Part shown: piece after piece, positions 34,601 to 47,176 of the stretch
Layout: every line of letters starts with the position of its first letter
Numbering within the stretch: the first letter of the stretch is position 1
NCBI GenBank assembly: GCA_028826165.1
Contig: JAPDFW010000119.1
Coordinates: 62,001 to 126,000 of the forward strand
Direction: 5' to 3'
Source of the DNA: Anaeramoeba ignava
Lineage: Eukaryota; Metamonada; Anaeramoebidae
DNA: 64,000 nucleotides
The notes under the pieces: model-generated
Told to the model about the DNA's origin: nothing
Database searches by the model: none
What the model saw: the letters and a program-made list of their open reading frames with translations, nothing else
Translations under genes and position numbers: made by a program

Positions 34601-36766
34601 CATTGGATTTGGATCAAAAATTTTGAAAAATACATTTTAGAATTTTCTTATATCACAGAAATGAATTCACTGAAGAATATCCAATTATTTTATCGAGAAG
34701 AAATCATAACAAATGAAAATGAAAATGAAAATGAAAATGAAAAAAATGGAAAAAATGAAAAATTATCAATTGGAATTTCATCAAATTTTTTTCAAGAACA
34801 AAATAAAGATTTGGATGTTCAAAAATGGAAGGACCATAAAATGTTTCAATTAACAAACTATCGAATCCAAGAATTCTTTTCGCAAATTTTACTTAAAACA
34901 CAGTCAAATATCAGAGATTTTCGTTTAAATTCAAAACCATTAGTTGGGGTTGTTAATGGAATTATTCCAGTTGGTGGAATTCAGAAAAAACCAGAAAGTG
35001 TTGAGACTAATAATATTCATTTCGATATAATTAGTTCTTCCATTTTAATCAGGGATGATATCAATGAAAGACTCAGAAATCGATCTTTTTTACTTCCCAA
35101 AAAAGTCAATGTAGAAAATGAAAAAAAAAAGAAAGAAAATCAAAATTAAAATTAAAATTAAAATCAAAATTAAAATTAAAATTAAATTCAAAATTTAAAA
35201 TTTAAATCAAAATTAAAATTAAAATCAAATTCAAAATCAAAATCAAAATTTAAAATCAAAATTAAAATTAAAATTAAAATTAAAATTAAAATTAAAATTA
35301 AAATCAAAATTAAAATTAAACTTAAAATCAAAATTAAAATTAAAATTAAACTTAAAATTAAAATCAAAATTAAAATCAAAATTAAAATTAAAATTAAAAT
35401 TAAAATTAAAATTAAAATTAAAATTAAAATTAAAATTCAAAATCAAAATCAAAATCAAAATCAAAATCAAAATCAAAATCAAAATCAAATTTAAAATTAA
35501 AATTAAAATTAAAATCAAATTTAAAATCAAAATCAAAATTAAAATCAAAATTAAAATTAAAATTAAAATTAAAATCAAAATTAAAAATTAAAATTAAAAT
35601 TAAAATTAAAATCAAAATTAAAATCAAAATTAAAATCAAAATTAAAATCAAATTTAAAATTAAAATCAAAATCAAATTCAAAATCAAAATCAAAATCAAA
35701 ATTCAAAATCAAAATCAAAATCAAAATTTAAAATTAAATCAGGGTAAAAATGTGTTGTTTGAAGTTCCAAAATATGATATTCAAGAAAAATTAGATTTAT
35801 CAAGAATTCAAAAAGATCCAGAATATGTGAAAAATCTTCAGAATCAATTAATAAGATTGGATCAATTACATCAAATCAATTCAATAAAATTTTCCAATAA
35901 CATCTTAAAATTTCAAAATCAAGTAAAACGAAAATTTATTTTGGAAATGATTATTTTTTCAAAAATTATTTATGAAATCATTTCATTTGCTTTTTTTTTA
36001 GGATATTTTGTTTCAAAAGCAAGAGATTCATGAAATGATTGAAGATTTACAAACTTTGGGTTCAGAAAGTTTTTATAAAATATTCAAAACATCCATTCCT
36101 TTAGATCGTTTTAGTGATTTTATTTCTGATTTTGCAGCTATTCAAATTCACGAAATTTCATATTCACAAATTATACAAAATTTCTTATTAGAAAAAAATT
36201 TTGAATATGTTTTCGAACTTTTTGAACAAACATGCAGTTTTATGTCACAAGCAAAAGTAGAAAACAATTAAAAATTTAAAATCAAAATTTATAAATTCAA
36301 AATTTAAAATTAAAAATTTTAAATCAAAATTCAAAATTCAAAATTTAAAATTCAAAATTCAAAATTCAAAATTTAAAATTTAAAATTCAAAATTTAAAAT
36401 TCAAAATTCAAAATCAAAAATTTAAAATCAAAATTTAAAATTCAAAATTTATAATTAAAAATTTAAAATTTAAAATTCAAAATTCATAATTAAAAATCAA
36501 ATTTTTAAATCAAAATTTAAAATTCAAAATTTAAAATTCAAAATTCAAAATAATTTAAAGATTTCCGAATTTCTTTCAACATTTTTGGAATCTCAAAATA
36601 CACTTGTTAAAATTGAAGAATTTGCAGAAAAAGGAAATGTTGAATTTATATACAGTTTTGCAAATGCAATGAATATTTTAGAAGAAATTCCAGCTTTAAT
36701 ATTTCCATTGAACAAAGAAATGCCTTTTTATGTTAAAAATGTTAATATTCAAAATTAATCCAAAAA

Positions 36767-36798
<32 letters not shown>

Positions 36799-38611
36799 CA
36801 ACTCAATTTTAATTGGAAATGATTTGATTTTATTTTATTTTAAATTTAATACGATTTAGTTGTTTAAAGAACCAACGTCAGAAATTGAAAATTATATTTT
36901 TATTCACTATTGTTTGTTTCTTATTATGAAGAAATTTAAAAACAGAACTCAAGCTTTTACTTTCGCCGGAAATATTGACATGTTTCTTCAATTTATCAAA
37001 CAATTCACAAAAAAATTTCATGAAATTCTTGCCTCAAAATTTACACAGCTTTATTCCAATTTTATAACAGCAATTTCTTCACGTTCATTTTCAATATCAT
37101 GTCATTACACATTTCTATTAAATCATTTACTCCAAGTTTTGGATCCAACAATATTTGTAAAAAAACAAATTAACAAGAAAATCAATTTGGAATTTGGAAT
37201 TCAAAAATATTTAAGGATAAAATTCTCTTGTTTTATTATTTTTTTTAGGAACTTTTCACAAAGAATAACATCAAAATTATTGATGACATTCGTATTTTAA
37301 CAAGAAGTAAATACTCTCATGTCCAGATTTTTTGCCAAAAAATTTGGGAAACAATGCTCAATAACTCAAATTGGATTGGATTTATTGTGAATTATTATTC
37401 GGATAATTTTTCAAACATAATTGGCGATTTATCTTTTGCTTTGAAATCAAAACAAAACACACAAAAAAATGTTGTTTCTCACAATCAAGAAAACCAAAAA
37501 CCACAAAAAGCATCATTGATGGCAATTTTGGTGGATAATTTATTCGAGAAATTATTTGATTCCAAAAAAACAAACCAACTTTTCGATATTTTATCATCGA
37601 AACTTTTAACACCAACCTTGTTTTCAAATTTGATTCTTGTTCTTGAAGGATTTATAGCAAGCAAATCGCAAAACGAATCATTGGTCCTATTTTCAAAATT
37701 TATTCGCATGATAATTCAATCATACAGTGAAAAATATCTGCAAAACATGCGAAAAGATCAGCAAATGCATTTGACAATAAATATTTCGAAAGGAAGCATC
37801 GAAAAAATACTATTCATCATATCATCAACACCCGCAATTCTTGATGAAGTGAAAATCAATTTGGTTGCGGCGTTAAATTCAATGATGAAAATTGACCATT
37901 TTTTCAATGATATTGTGAAACTCTCTGGTTTTTATTCAACCATAATCGATCTTTTCAGATCAACAACTACATTTGGATTAAGTTTTGAAATTTGGAACCT
38001 TTTTTTCGAAACAATTGTTTATCATCCTGGGTTTGTTGACGTTCTCGCTCAAAACAAACAATTGCAATTTATTCTTGAATCCATTTCAACTACTTCTTAT
38101 CTGCCTATTTTAATCATTGGTTTGAAACATTTGGATAAGATTTTTAATATGGCAAAAGATGAGGAAATTCGGATCAACAAATTTAATCAGCCAACAAGAA
38201 TTACAGAAAAAAACTCCTTGAAATCAATTGAGAAGGATTTGAAGAATTTTTGTGATTTTTTTTTGGATAACTCTTTGTTTGTCAAATTGCATATGATTTT
38301 GAAGAAAATTGAAGGAGTTTCTCAAGGTTTAATTTTTGTTGTAAGTGAAAAAAAGCAAAAAAAAGCAAAAAAAAGCAAAAAAAAAAATTCTCAAAAAAAA
38401 AAAATTTTTTTTTTCTTAGAATCTTTCTTCAGTTTATCATACAATCGCAAATAATGAAAGTTGCTTGAAAATTTATACTCAAGCTATTAAAGGTGAACAA
38501 TATTCTCTTGGTTTCAAGTTTATGAATTCTTTTTACAAATCTTCAAAAAACAAATCAGAAAAAAAAAATCCTAAAAATCGATGGAGAAGAACTTTTTCAA
38601 AACGCAAATGA
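31696..38611 (+). CDS. Large multi-exon protein of unknown function (helical repeat C-terminus)
   Basis: Exons supported by phase: 31696-31762, 31869 to about 32522, about 33858-34030, 34096-34207, 34266-34471, 34553 to 35104 or 35110, 35743-35922, 36002-36256, 36561-36731, 36860-37156, 37249-38340 and 38420-38611. Exon 2 has KEN repeats whose frame is lost near 32037, so it holds an indel or a further intron. The N-terminal half shows a repeated motif of the type FxEFExAxLxW (TFVEFEQAVLEWKTL; QFIEFENAYLNWANL; WIKNFEKYILEF), each followed by a Pro-rich turn. The C-terminal ~600 residues are amphipathic helices with the look of an armadillo/HEAT fold (SNWIGFIVNYYSDNF; EIWNLFFETIVYHPGF) and a basic end (RWRRTFSKRK). 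I do not recognise the family. No signal peptide or membrane segment is seen. Introns range from 58 bp to about 1.3 kb. Confidence 0.65.
32523..33857 (+). repeat. 1.3-kb intron made of AATAAATATTTAAATT satellite
   Basis: Imperfect tandem array of AATAAATATTTAAATT-type units, almost pure A/T. The donor is GGTAAATT near 32523. The acceptor is either TTTAG at 33844 or GAAG at 33857; only the second keeps phase. No open frame or other feature is seen inside. Confidence 0.75.
35111..35742 (+). repeat. TTAAAA/TCAAAA repeat intron
   Basis: About 630 bp of hexanucleotide repeat between GTAGAAAATG (or GTCAATG six bases earlier) and AATCAG. The frames KIKIK and antisense NFNFN over it are artefacts. 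Confidence 0.75.
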
Positions 38612-38806
38612 ATAATAAAAAAGAAAAAAACCAAAACTAAAAAACTAAAAAACTTTTTCATTTTTTTTTTAATTTAAAATTCATTATTATTTAATTCTTC
38701 ATAATTTGATTTTTGTTTTTGGAAAATTTGATCAAAAAGAAAAAAAGGAAAAAAAAGTGGAACAAAAGTAAAAAGAAAAAAAGAAAAAAAGAAAAAAGAA
38801 TTGTTT

Positions 38807-40127
38807 TTAATTATTTTGAGTTGGATTTTGTTGAGGATTATAAGTTGAAAAATCAGGGAAATTCATTCCAACAGGACCTTGATAATTATTATCAGGACCT
38901 TGATAATTAGGTTGAAAAGCTGGTTGATAACTTGGTTCATAATTTGGTTGTTGATAATTAGGTTGAAAAGCTGGTTGATAAGTTGGTTCTTGATAATTTG
39001 GTTGATAACTTGGTTGATAATTTGGTTGATAATTTGGTTGATAACTTGGTTCATAAATTGGTTGTTGAATTGTTGTTGTTATTGTAACTGGTTTTATGGA
39101 TATACTATTAGCTGATGAATTATAAGCTGCTAATCTTTTTTTTTGTGCCTTTTTTTTTTAAATTTTGATTTTAATTTTTGGATTAAATTTGATTTTAATT
39201 TTGATTTTGATTTTGATTTTAATTTTGATTTTAATTTTAATTTTAATTTTGATTTTAATTTTTTTAATTTTGATTTTAATTTTGATTTTGATTTTGATTT
39301 TAATTTTGATTTTGATTTTGATTTTAATTTTGATTTTGATTTTAATTTTAATTTTAAATTTGTTTTTAATTTAAATTTTGATTTTAATATTAATATTGAT
39401 TTTAATTTTAATTTTGATTTTAATTTTAATTTTAATTTATATTTTGATTTTGATTTTAATTTTAAATTTGTTTTTGATTTTAATTTTAATTTAAATTTTA
39501 ATTTTGATTTTGATTTTAATTTTAATTTTGATTTTTGATTTTGATTTTGATTTTAATTTTAATTTAAATTTTAATTTTGATTTTAATTTTAATTTATATT
39601 TACTCTTCTTGCTAAACAAACACAACAAATAGAAAGAATTATAACACCTGCTATTGCTCCAAAAATTGCTCCTAAAATCTAATTTAATTTTAATTTAATT
39701 TAATTTAATTTAATTAATAAAAATAAAAAAATTGGATTAAAATTGAATTATACTTTTGCTAAATATCCAGGACAATCACTTTTGAAATACTCCCAATTAT
39801 TGCAATTATCATTATCAAATCTTGTTTAAAAAGAGAAAAAAAAAAGAGAATTAAAATTATTTTAAAAAGATTTTTTTTATAAAATATAAAAATAATTTTA
39901 ATTACATGCTATCATAACATTGTTCATTATCTTTACACCAATCACAAGAGTAATCATCTAAACAAGAAGTACAAGATGTTTTTGAACTAAAAATAAACAA
40001 ATTTTGTTTATTCAGTTTTTTTTTGTTTATTTTATTTTATATTGTTTATTTTTTATTTTTTATTTTACGTGCAAGTTGAACTTAAAACATAACCAATAAT
40101 AACGAGAAAATAAAAGAAACCATACAT
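38807..40127 (-). CDS. PSI-domain single-pass membrane protein, array copy A, 5 exons
   Basis: Coding order exons are 40127-40069, 39986-39906, 39820-39754, 39678-39604 and 39148-38807 (207 residues). Exon 1 is a signal peptide (MYGFFYFLVIIGYVLSS). Exons 2 and 3 make an 8-cysteine PSI domain (CTSCLDDYSCDWCKDNEQC, then NCNNWEYFKSDCPGY). Exon 4 is exactly 25 codons and is the membrane span (ILGAIFGAIAGVIILSICC), ending in cysteines and LARR, the positive-inside stop. Exon 5 is a cytoplasmic tail of about 20 tetrapeptide-like units (YQPN, YQEP, YEPS) and the conserved end GPVGMNFPDFSTYNPQQN. PSI domains occur in plexins, integrins and other surface receptors. The tail could be a multivalent tyrosine phosphorylation or trafficking platform; that is inference. 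All introns are phase-consistent with the other copies. Confidence 0.82.
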
Positions 40128-40319
40128 TTTTATTCTCAAAAGAAAGAAAGAAAAAGAAAGAAAAAGAAAGAAAAAGAAAGAAAAAGAAGAAAAATGATTT
40201 TTTTTCCCTAATTTTTTTATTTTGATCAGTTCAAATAATTTTTTAATAAATTTTTTAATTGAATAAAAAATTGAAAATAGAAAGTGGAATAAAAATGAAA
40301 TCAAAATAAATATTTGATT

Positions 40320-41178
40320 TTAATTATTTTGATATTGATTTTGTGGAGGATTATAAGTTGAAAAATCAGAGAAATTCATTCCAATAGGACCTTCATAATT
40401 AGGTTGATAATTATTATCAGGATCTTGATAATTTAATTGGAAATTTGGTTCTTGATAACCTAATTGGAAATTTGATTCTTGATAATTTGGTTCTTGATAA
40501 TTTGGTTCATAAATTGGTTGTTGATAATTTTGTTGTTGATAAGTTGGTGTTAAACTAATTGTATTATCTGATGTTTTATGTTCTTCTGATTTTAAATCCT
40601 ATATTTTTTAAATTTTGATTTTGATTTTGATTTTGATTTTGATTTTGATTTTAATTTTGATTTAGATTTTGATTTTGATTTTGATTTAGATTTTGATTTT
40701 AATTTTAATTTTGATTTAGATTTTGATTTTAATTTTAATTTTGATTTTGATTTTGATTTTGATTTTGATTTTGATTTTGATTTTTGATTTTTGGATTTAA
40801 TTTTAATTTTGATTTTGATTTTGATTTTGATTTAGATTATAATTTCATTTAAATTAAATTTTGTGAATCAATAAAAACTAACTTGTTTTTCGGATTGTTC
40901 TTCATGATAAATTAAACGCCATTTTTGTTGATCTGATAATAAACGCATAGCTTTTTTTTGTATATTGGGAATTTTGAGATCATTCTATTAAAAATTAAAT
41001 TTCCAAAAATTAAAAAAAATGAAATTTTAAATGAATAATAAAATTGCTTTTTCCGAACCAGAAAATTTTCAAATTTTTCATTCAATTCCTGTTTTGAAGG
41101 TAATGGTGGTAAATTATTTGATTGAATATTTGATGATTTTTCTATCTCGTATGTTGGCTTTACAATACAATTTCCCAT
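40320..41178 (-). CDS. Chimera: MGNC start + formin-type GTPase-binding region + array tail (copy B)
   Basis: Coding order exons are 41178-41059, 40984-40883 and 40598-40320 (166 residues). No signal peptide, PSI or TM exon is present. The start MGNCIVKP fits N-myristoylation plus palmitoylation; an upstream in-frame ATG at 41202 is not favoured for that reason. Exon 1 continues LPSKQELNEKFENFL and exon 2 NDLKIPNIQKKAMRLL and DQQKWRLIYHEE, matching the start of the GBD/FH3 region of Dictyostelium-type formins that binds Rho-family GTPases. Exon 3 supplies the YQEPNYQ tail and the end GPIGMNFSDFSTYNPP, nearly identical to copy C. Phases agree at both joins. It is either a real chimeric gene or the debris of a formin insertion in the array; the intact frame favours the former. 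Confidence 0.6.
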
Positions 41179-41350
41179 TTTTTGTTTTAATTTGTAAATC
41201 AAATTTTAATTTTGATTTTGATTGAAGAATAAAATAAAATAAAAGGAGAAAATGAAAGAAAAAAAATGAAAAATATTTTGGAAATTTAATTGAATAAAAA
41301 ATTGAAAATTAAAAGTGGAATAAAAATGAAATCAAAATAAATATTTGATT

Positions 41351-42989
41351 TTAATTATTTTGATATTGATTTTGTGGAGGATTATAAGTTGAAAAATCAG
41401 AGAAATTCATTCCAATAGGACCTTCATAATTAGGTTGATAATTATTATCAGGACCTTGATAATTTAATTGGAAATTTGGTTCTTGATAACCTAATTCATA
41501 AGTTGGCTCTTTATATCCTAATTCCAAATTTGATTCTTGATAATTTGGTTCTTGATCAATTAATTTTTTGTAAGTTGGTTCTTCATTTGTTGTTGTTGGT
41601 TTTTTTGCAAGTGGTTTTAAAGCAATGGAAATATTGGATTTTCTATATCCTTTAGATTTTCTTTTCTTTCTCTCTCTCTTGATTTTAATTTTAATTTTAA
41701 TTTTAATTTTGATTTTAATTTTGATTTTGTAAATGAATTTTAATTTTAATTTTAATTTAGATTTTGATTTTAATTTTGATTTTGATTTTGATTTTGATTT
41801 TGATTTTGATTTTAATTTTAATTTTGATTTTGATTTTAATTTTGATTTATATTTTGATTTTAATTTTACTCTTATATAACAAAAAATACAACAACCAATT
41901 AGAAAGAGAGATCCTAGAACCGATCCAACAATTGTTCCCATAACCTAAATGATTTGAATTATTTTTTTCAAATGTTCAAATTTTAAAATAGAAAATTTGG
42001 AATAAAAAATCAATACTTTCTCAATTTCACCAGGGCAATGCGCTTTTCGGGATATAGAACCAGAACAATGTATATCATCACTTTTTAATTTTGATTTTGA
42101 TTTTGATATTGATTTTGATTTTGATTTTAATTTTGATTTTGATTTTGAATTTAATTTTAATTTTAATTTTAATTTTGATTTTAATTTTAATTTTAATTTT
42201 AATTTTAATTTTAATTTTAATTTTAATTTTGATTTTAATTTTGATTTTGATTTTGATTTTGATTTTAATTTTAATCTTGATTTTGATTTTGATTTTGATT
42301 TTGATTTTGATTTTAATTTTGATTTTGATTTTAATTTTGATTTTGATTTTGATTTTGATTTTGAATTTGATTTTGATTTTAATATTGATTTTGATTTTAA
42401 TTTTAATATTGATTTTGATTTTGATTTTGATTTTAATTTTGATTTTGATTTTGATTTTGATTTTGATTTTGAATTTAATTTTAATTTTGATTTTGATTTT
42501 GAATTTGATTTTGATTTTGATTTTAATTTTAATTTTGATTTTGATTTTAATTTTGATTTTGATTTTGATTTTGATTTTAATTTTAATTTTAATTTTGATT
42601 TTGATTTTAATTTTAATTTTGATTTTGATTTTAATTTTGATTTTGATTTTAATTTTAATTTTAAATTTGTTTTTGATTAAAGAAAAAGAGAAATCAATTT
42701 TTTACTCTTCACCATAACACAGATTAGAATCGGGGCACCAAAAACATTCAATAGTTTCTGCACAAGAGGTGCATTTTGAATAAGAACTTATCAAAAGAAA
42801 TTAATTAATTAATTTTTTTTTGTTTTAGGGAATTTTTATTATTTGGAATTGTTGGAATTGTTTTATAAAAAGCAAAACAAAAAATTAATTTTTCTTTTCT
42901 CTTTTTGCTTTTTTTTTTGTTTATTTTTACGAGCATGAAGTACTCAAAACCGAACCAATAATTAATAAAAAATAAAAGAAAGTGATCAT
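41351..42989 (-). CDS. PSI-domain single-pass membrane protein, array copy C
   Basis: Coding order exons are 42989-42931, 42786-42706, 42080-42017, 41944-41870 and 41677-41351 (201 residues). Signal peptide MITFFYFLLIIGSVLS; PSI cysteines CTSCAETIECFWC; TM segment GTIVGSVLGSLFLIGCCIF. Exon 3 is one codon shorter than in the other copies. The fourth intron (41678-41869) is 192 bp, a multiple of three, with no stop in frame, so keeping it would add a 64-residue Lys/Ser/Leu/Ile repeat between the membrane and the tail. The tail has an extra KPTTTNEEPTYKK segment. The intron between exons 3 and 2 is about 625 bp of hexanucleotide repeat. Confidence 0.8.
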
Positions 42990-43184
42990 TTAAGAAAAAA
43001 TTGAAAGAAAAAAAATGAAACAATTTTTTGGTTATTTCAAAAAAAATTATTAAAAAATCCTTTTATAAATTTGATTGAAGATTTTTTTCTCTTTTGTTTT
43101 TATTTAATTGAATAATTGAATAATTGAATAAAAAAAATTGAGAATGAAAAGTGGAATAAAAATGAAAAAGAAAAAGAATTGTTT

Positions 43185-44945
43185 TTAATTATTTTGATAT
43201 TGATTTTGTTGAGGATTATAAGTTGAAAAATCAGGGAAATTCATTCCAACAGGATTTTGATAATTATTATCAGGACCTTGATAATTAGGTTCTTGATAAC
43301 CTAATTGTAAATTTGATTCTTGATAATTTTGTTGTTGATAATTTTGTTCTTGATAAGTTGGTTGTTGATAACTTGGTTGATAAGTTGGTTGTTGATAGCT
43401 TGGTTCTTGATAAGTTGGTTCTTGATAAGTTGGTTGATAAGTTGGTTCTTGATAAGTTGGTTGTTGATAACTTGGTTGTTGATAACTTGGTTGTTGAATT
43501 GTAACTGGTTGTAAACCGATTGTATTACCTGATTTTCTATATTCTTCTAATCTTCTTTTTTGTGCCTTTTTTAATTTTGATTTTAATTTTGATTTTAATT
43601 TTTGGATTAAATTTTGATTTTAATTTTGATTTTGATTTTGATTTTGATTTTGATTTTTATTTTTAATTTTAATTTTGATTTTAATTTTGATTTTAATATT
43701 GATATTGATTTTAATTTTAATTTTAATTTTAATTTTAATTTTAATTTTAATTTTAATATTGATATTGATATTGATTTTAATTTTAATTTTGATTTTAATT
43801 TTTGGATTTAATTTTAATTTTAATTTTAATTTTGATTTTAATTTTGATTTTAATTTTAATTTTAATTTTAATTTTGATTTTGATTTTGATTTTGATTTCG
43901 ATTTTGAATTTGATTTTGATTTTGATTTTAATTTTGATTTTAATTTTGATTTTGATTTTGATTTTGATTTTAATTTTGATTTTAATTTTAATTTTGATTT
44001 TAATTTTTGGATTTTGATTTTGATTTTAATTTTGATTTTTGGATTAAATTCATTTTGATTTTTAATTTTATTACTTTTTTAGAGCAATAAACACAACAAG
44101 CTATCAGAATTATCAAACCAGCTAATCCTCCAAAAACTGCTCCAAAAATCTAATTTAATTTAATTTAATTTAATTTTAAGAATAAAGATAAGAATAAATA
44201 TAAGAATACTGTTGCCATATATCCAGGACAACTACTTGTTAGATGTTTCCAATCGCTGCAATAATCATAATCAGATCTTTTGTTTTCAAATTTAATATTA
44301 ATTTTAATTTTAATTTTAATTTTAATTTTGATTTTAATTTTAATTTTAATTTTAATTTTAATTTTAATTTTGATTTTGATATTAATTTTAATTTTAATTT
44401 TTAATTTTAATTTTGATTTTTGGTTTAATTTTAATTTTATTTTTGATTTTTGATTTTAATTTTAATTTTAATTTTAATTTTAATTTTTGGATTAGATTTT
44501 AATTTTAATTTTATTTTTGATTTTTATTTTAATTTTGATTTTAATTTTAATTTTGATTTTAATTTTGATTTTGATTTTGATTTTAATTTTAATTTTGATT
44601 TTGATTTTAATTTTGATTTTAATTTTATTTTTAATTTTAATTTTTGGATTAAATTTTAATTTTAAAAAGATTAAAAAAAAGAAGAAGAACTTACACACTA
44701 TCATAACAATGCTTATTAGTTTCACACCATTCACAATCAAAATCATCTAAACAAGAAGTACATTTTGTATAAGAACTGATCTCAAAATATTAATTTAATT
44801 GTTTATTTGTTTTAAAAAAGCAAAAGAGTTAATTTTTGTTTCTTTTTTTTTTATTTTTATTTTTATTATTTTTATTTTATTTTTACGTGCAAATTGTGCT
44901 AAAAACCGAACCAATAATTAATAAAAAATAAAAGAAAGTGATCAT
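43185..44945 (-). CDS. PSI-domain single-pass membrane protein, array copy D
   Basis: Coding order exons are 44945-44887, 44775-44695, 44276-44210, 44149-44075 and 43565-43185 (220 residues). Signal peptide is almost the same as copy C. PSI cysteines are conserved and the second half reads DYDYCSDWKHL. TM exon IFGAVFGGLAGLIILIACC then SKK. The tail starts AQKRRLEEYRKSGNTI and has about 20 YQxP/YQQP units and the conserved end STYNPQQNQYQNN. The intron before the tail is about 510 bp of hexanucleotide repeat. Confidence 0.8.
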
Positions 44946-45157
44946 AATAAAAAAAAAAGAAAGAAAAAAAATGAAAATAAATTGATCGAAATAAATTTTT
45001 ATTTTGATTGATTTTTTTTTAAATATTTTTTTATTTTCGTTTTATTATTTTTTTTTTGGAAGAAAAAAATTGAAAGAAAAAAAAAGAAGAATAAAAAAAA
45101 TCAATCAAAAAAAAGAAGAATAAAAAAAAAATCAAATCAAATCAAAAATAATTGATT

Positions 45158-47043
45158 TTAATTATTTTGAGTTGGATTTTGTTGAGGATTATAAGTTGAA
45201 AAATCAGGGAAATTCATTCCAACAGGACCTTGATAATTAGGAGGTTGAAAATTATTATCAGGTTGAGAGAAATTCATTCCAGTTGGTCCTTGATAATTTG
45301 GTTCTTGATAATTTAATTGGAAATTTGGTTGTTGATAATTTGGTTGATAACTTGGTTCTTGATAAGTTGGTTGATAACTTGGTTGATAAGGTGGTTCTTG
45401 ATAAGTTGGTTCTTGATAAGTTGGTTGATAACTTGGTTGTTGAATTGTTGTTGTTATTGTAACTGGTTTTAAATCAAGTTTATTAGCTGATTTTCTGTAT
45501 TCTTCTAATCTGTTGTTTTGTGCCTTTTTTATATTTTGATTTTAATTATGATTTTAATTTTATAAATGAATTTAAATTTTAATTTTAATTTTAATTATGA
45601 TTTTAATTTTAATTTTAATTTTAATTTTAATTTTAATTTTAATTTTAATTTTAATTTTAATTTTAATTTTAATTTTAATTTTAATTTTAATTTTAATTTT
45701 AATTTTAATTTTAATTTTAATTTTAATTTTAATTTTAATTTTATAAATGAATTTTAATTTTAATTTTAATTATGATTTTGATTTTAATTTTATAAATGAA
45801 TTTAAATTTTAATTTTAATTTTAATTTTAATTATGATTTTAATTTTAATTTTAATTTTAATTTTAATTTTAATTTTAATTTTAATATTAATTTTAATTTT
45901 AATTTTAATTTTAATTTTAATTTTAATTTTAATTTTAATTTTAATTTTATAAATGAATTTTAATTTTAATTTTAATTTTAATTTTAATTTTATAAATGAA
46001 TTTTAATTTTAATTTACTCTTCTGGCGCAATAAACACAACAACATATAAGAATTATCAAACCTGCTATTGCTCCAAAAACTGCTCCTAAAATCTAATTTA
46101 ATTTAATTTAATTTAATTTAATTTCAATATAAAAAAGTGGAATTTAAATTAAATAAAAATAAGAATGTACTGTTGCTAAATATCCCGGACAATTACTTTT
46201 GATATATTTCCAATCATTGCAATAATCATAATCAGATCTTTTGTTTTCAAATTTGATTTTAATTTTAATTTTTAATTTTAATTTTAATTTTAATTTTAAT
46301 TTTAATTTTAATTTTAATTTTAATTTTAATTTTAATTTTGATTTTGATTTTGATTTTAATTTTGATTTTAATTTTAATTTTAATTTTTAATTTTAATTTA
46401 TAATTTTGATTTTATAAATGAATTTTAATTTTATTTTTGATTTTGATTTTAATTTTAATTTTAATTTTAATTTTAATTTTAATTTTAATTTTAATTTTAA
46501 TTTTAATTTTAATTTTAATTTTAATTTTAATTTTAATTTTAATTTTAATTTTAATTTTAATTTTAATTTTAATTTTAATTTTAATTTTAATTTTAATTTT
46601 AATTTTTATTTTAATTTTAATTTTTAATTTTAATTTTTAATTTTGATTTTAATTTTAATTTTGATTTTTATTTTAATTTTGATTTTAATTTTAATTTTAA
46701 TTTTAAATTTAATTTTAAATTTAATTTTAATTTTTATTTTTAAATTTAATTTTAATTTTAATTTTAATTCTTATTTTAATTTTAAAAAAAAGAAAAGAAA
46801 AATACTTACGTGCTATCATAACAATGTTTATTAGTTTCACACCATTCACAAAATATATCATCTAAACAAGAAGTGCATTTTGTTTTTGAACTAATAAAAA
46901 AAAAATTGTTTATTTAAATTTTTTTTGTTTATTTAAATTTTTTTTTTTTATTTTTATTTTTATTAGTTCATTATTATTTTTTACGTGCAAGTTGTGCTAA
47001 AAACTGAACCAATAATTAATAAAAAATAAAAGAAAGTGATCAT
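45158..47043 (-). CDS. PSI-domain single-pass membrane protein, array copy E
   Basis: Coding order exons are 47043-46985, 46890-46810, 46237-46171, 46092-46018 and 45523-45158 (215 residues). All exon lengths equal those of copies A and D except the tail. The tail contains the GMNF-type motif twice (GPTGMNFSQPDNN and GPVGMNFPDFSTY), pointing to an internal duplication. The intron upstream of the tail carries several ATTCATTTATAAAA units (coding strand), as in the USP and BSD introns. Confidence 0.8.
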
Positions 47044-47176
47044 AATAAAAAAAAGAAAGAAAAAAGAAAGAAAAAAAATGAAAAAAAATTTTTTTAAAAC
47101 AAAAAACAAAAAAAAAAGGGAAATTAAATTAAATTTAAATTAAGAATTGATTTGAATTTTGTGAGAAATAATAAAT

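Noticed and set aside
38879-39115. + strand Trp/Leu/Ile-rich frames (LITWFIIW types) in the array
   Set aside because: Antisense of the YQxP tail repeats; they recur opposite every tail and carry no start-proximal element.
42091-42717. 208-codon + strand frame of alternating Leu/Ile
   Set aside because: It lies within a repeat intron of PSI copy C on the opposite strand; composition is purely that of the hexanucleotide repeat.
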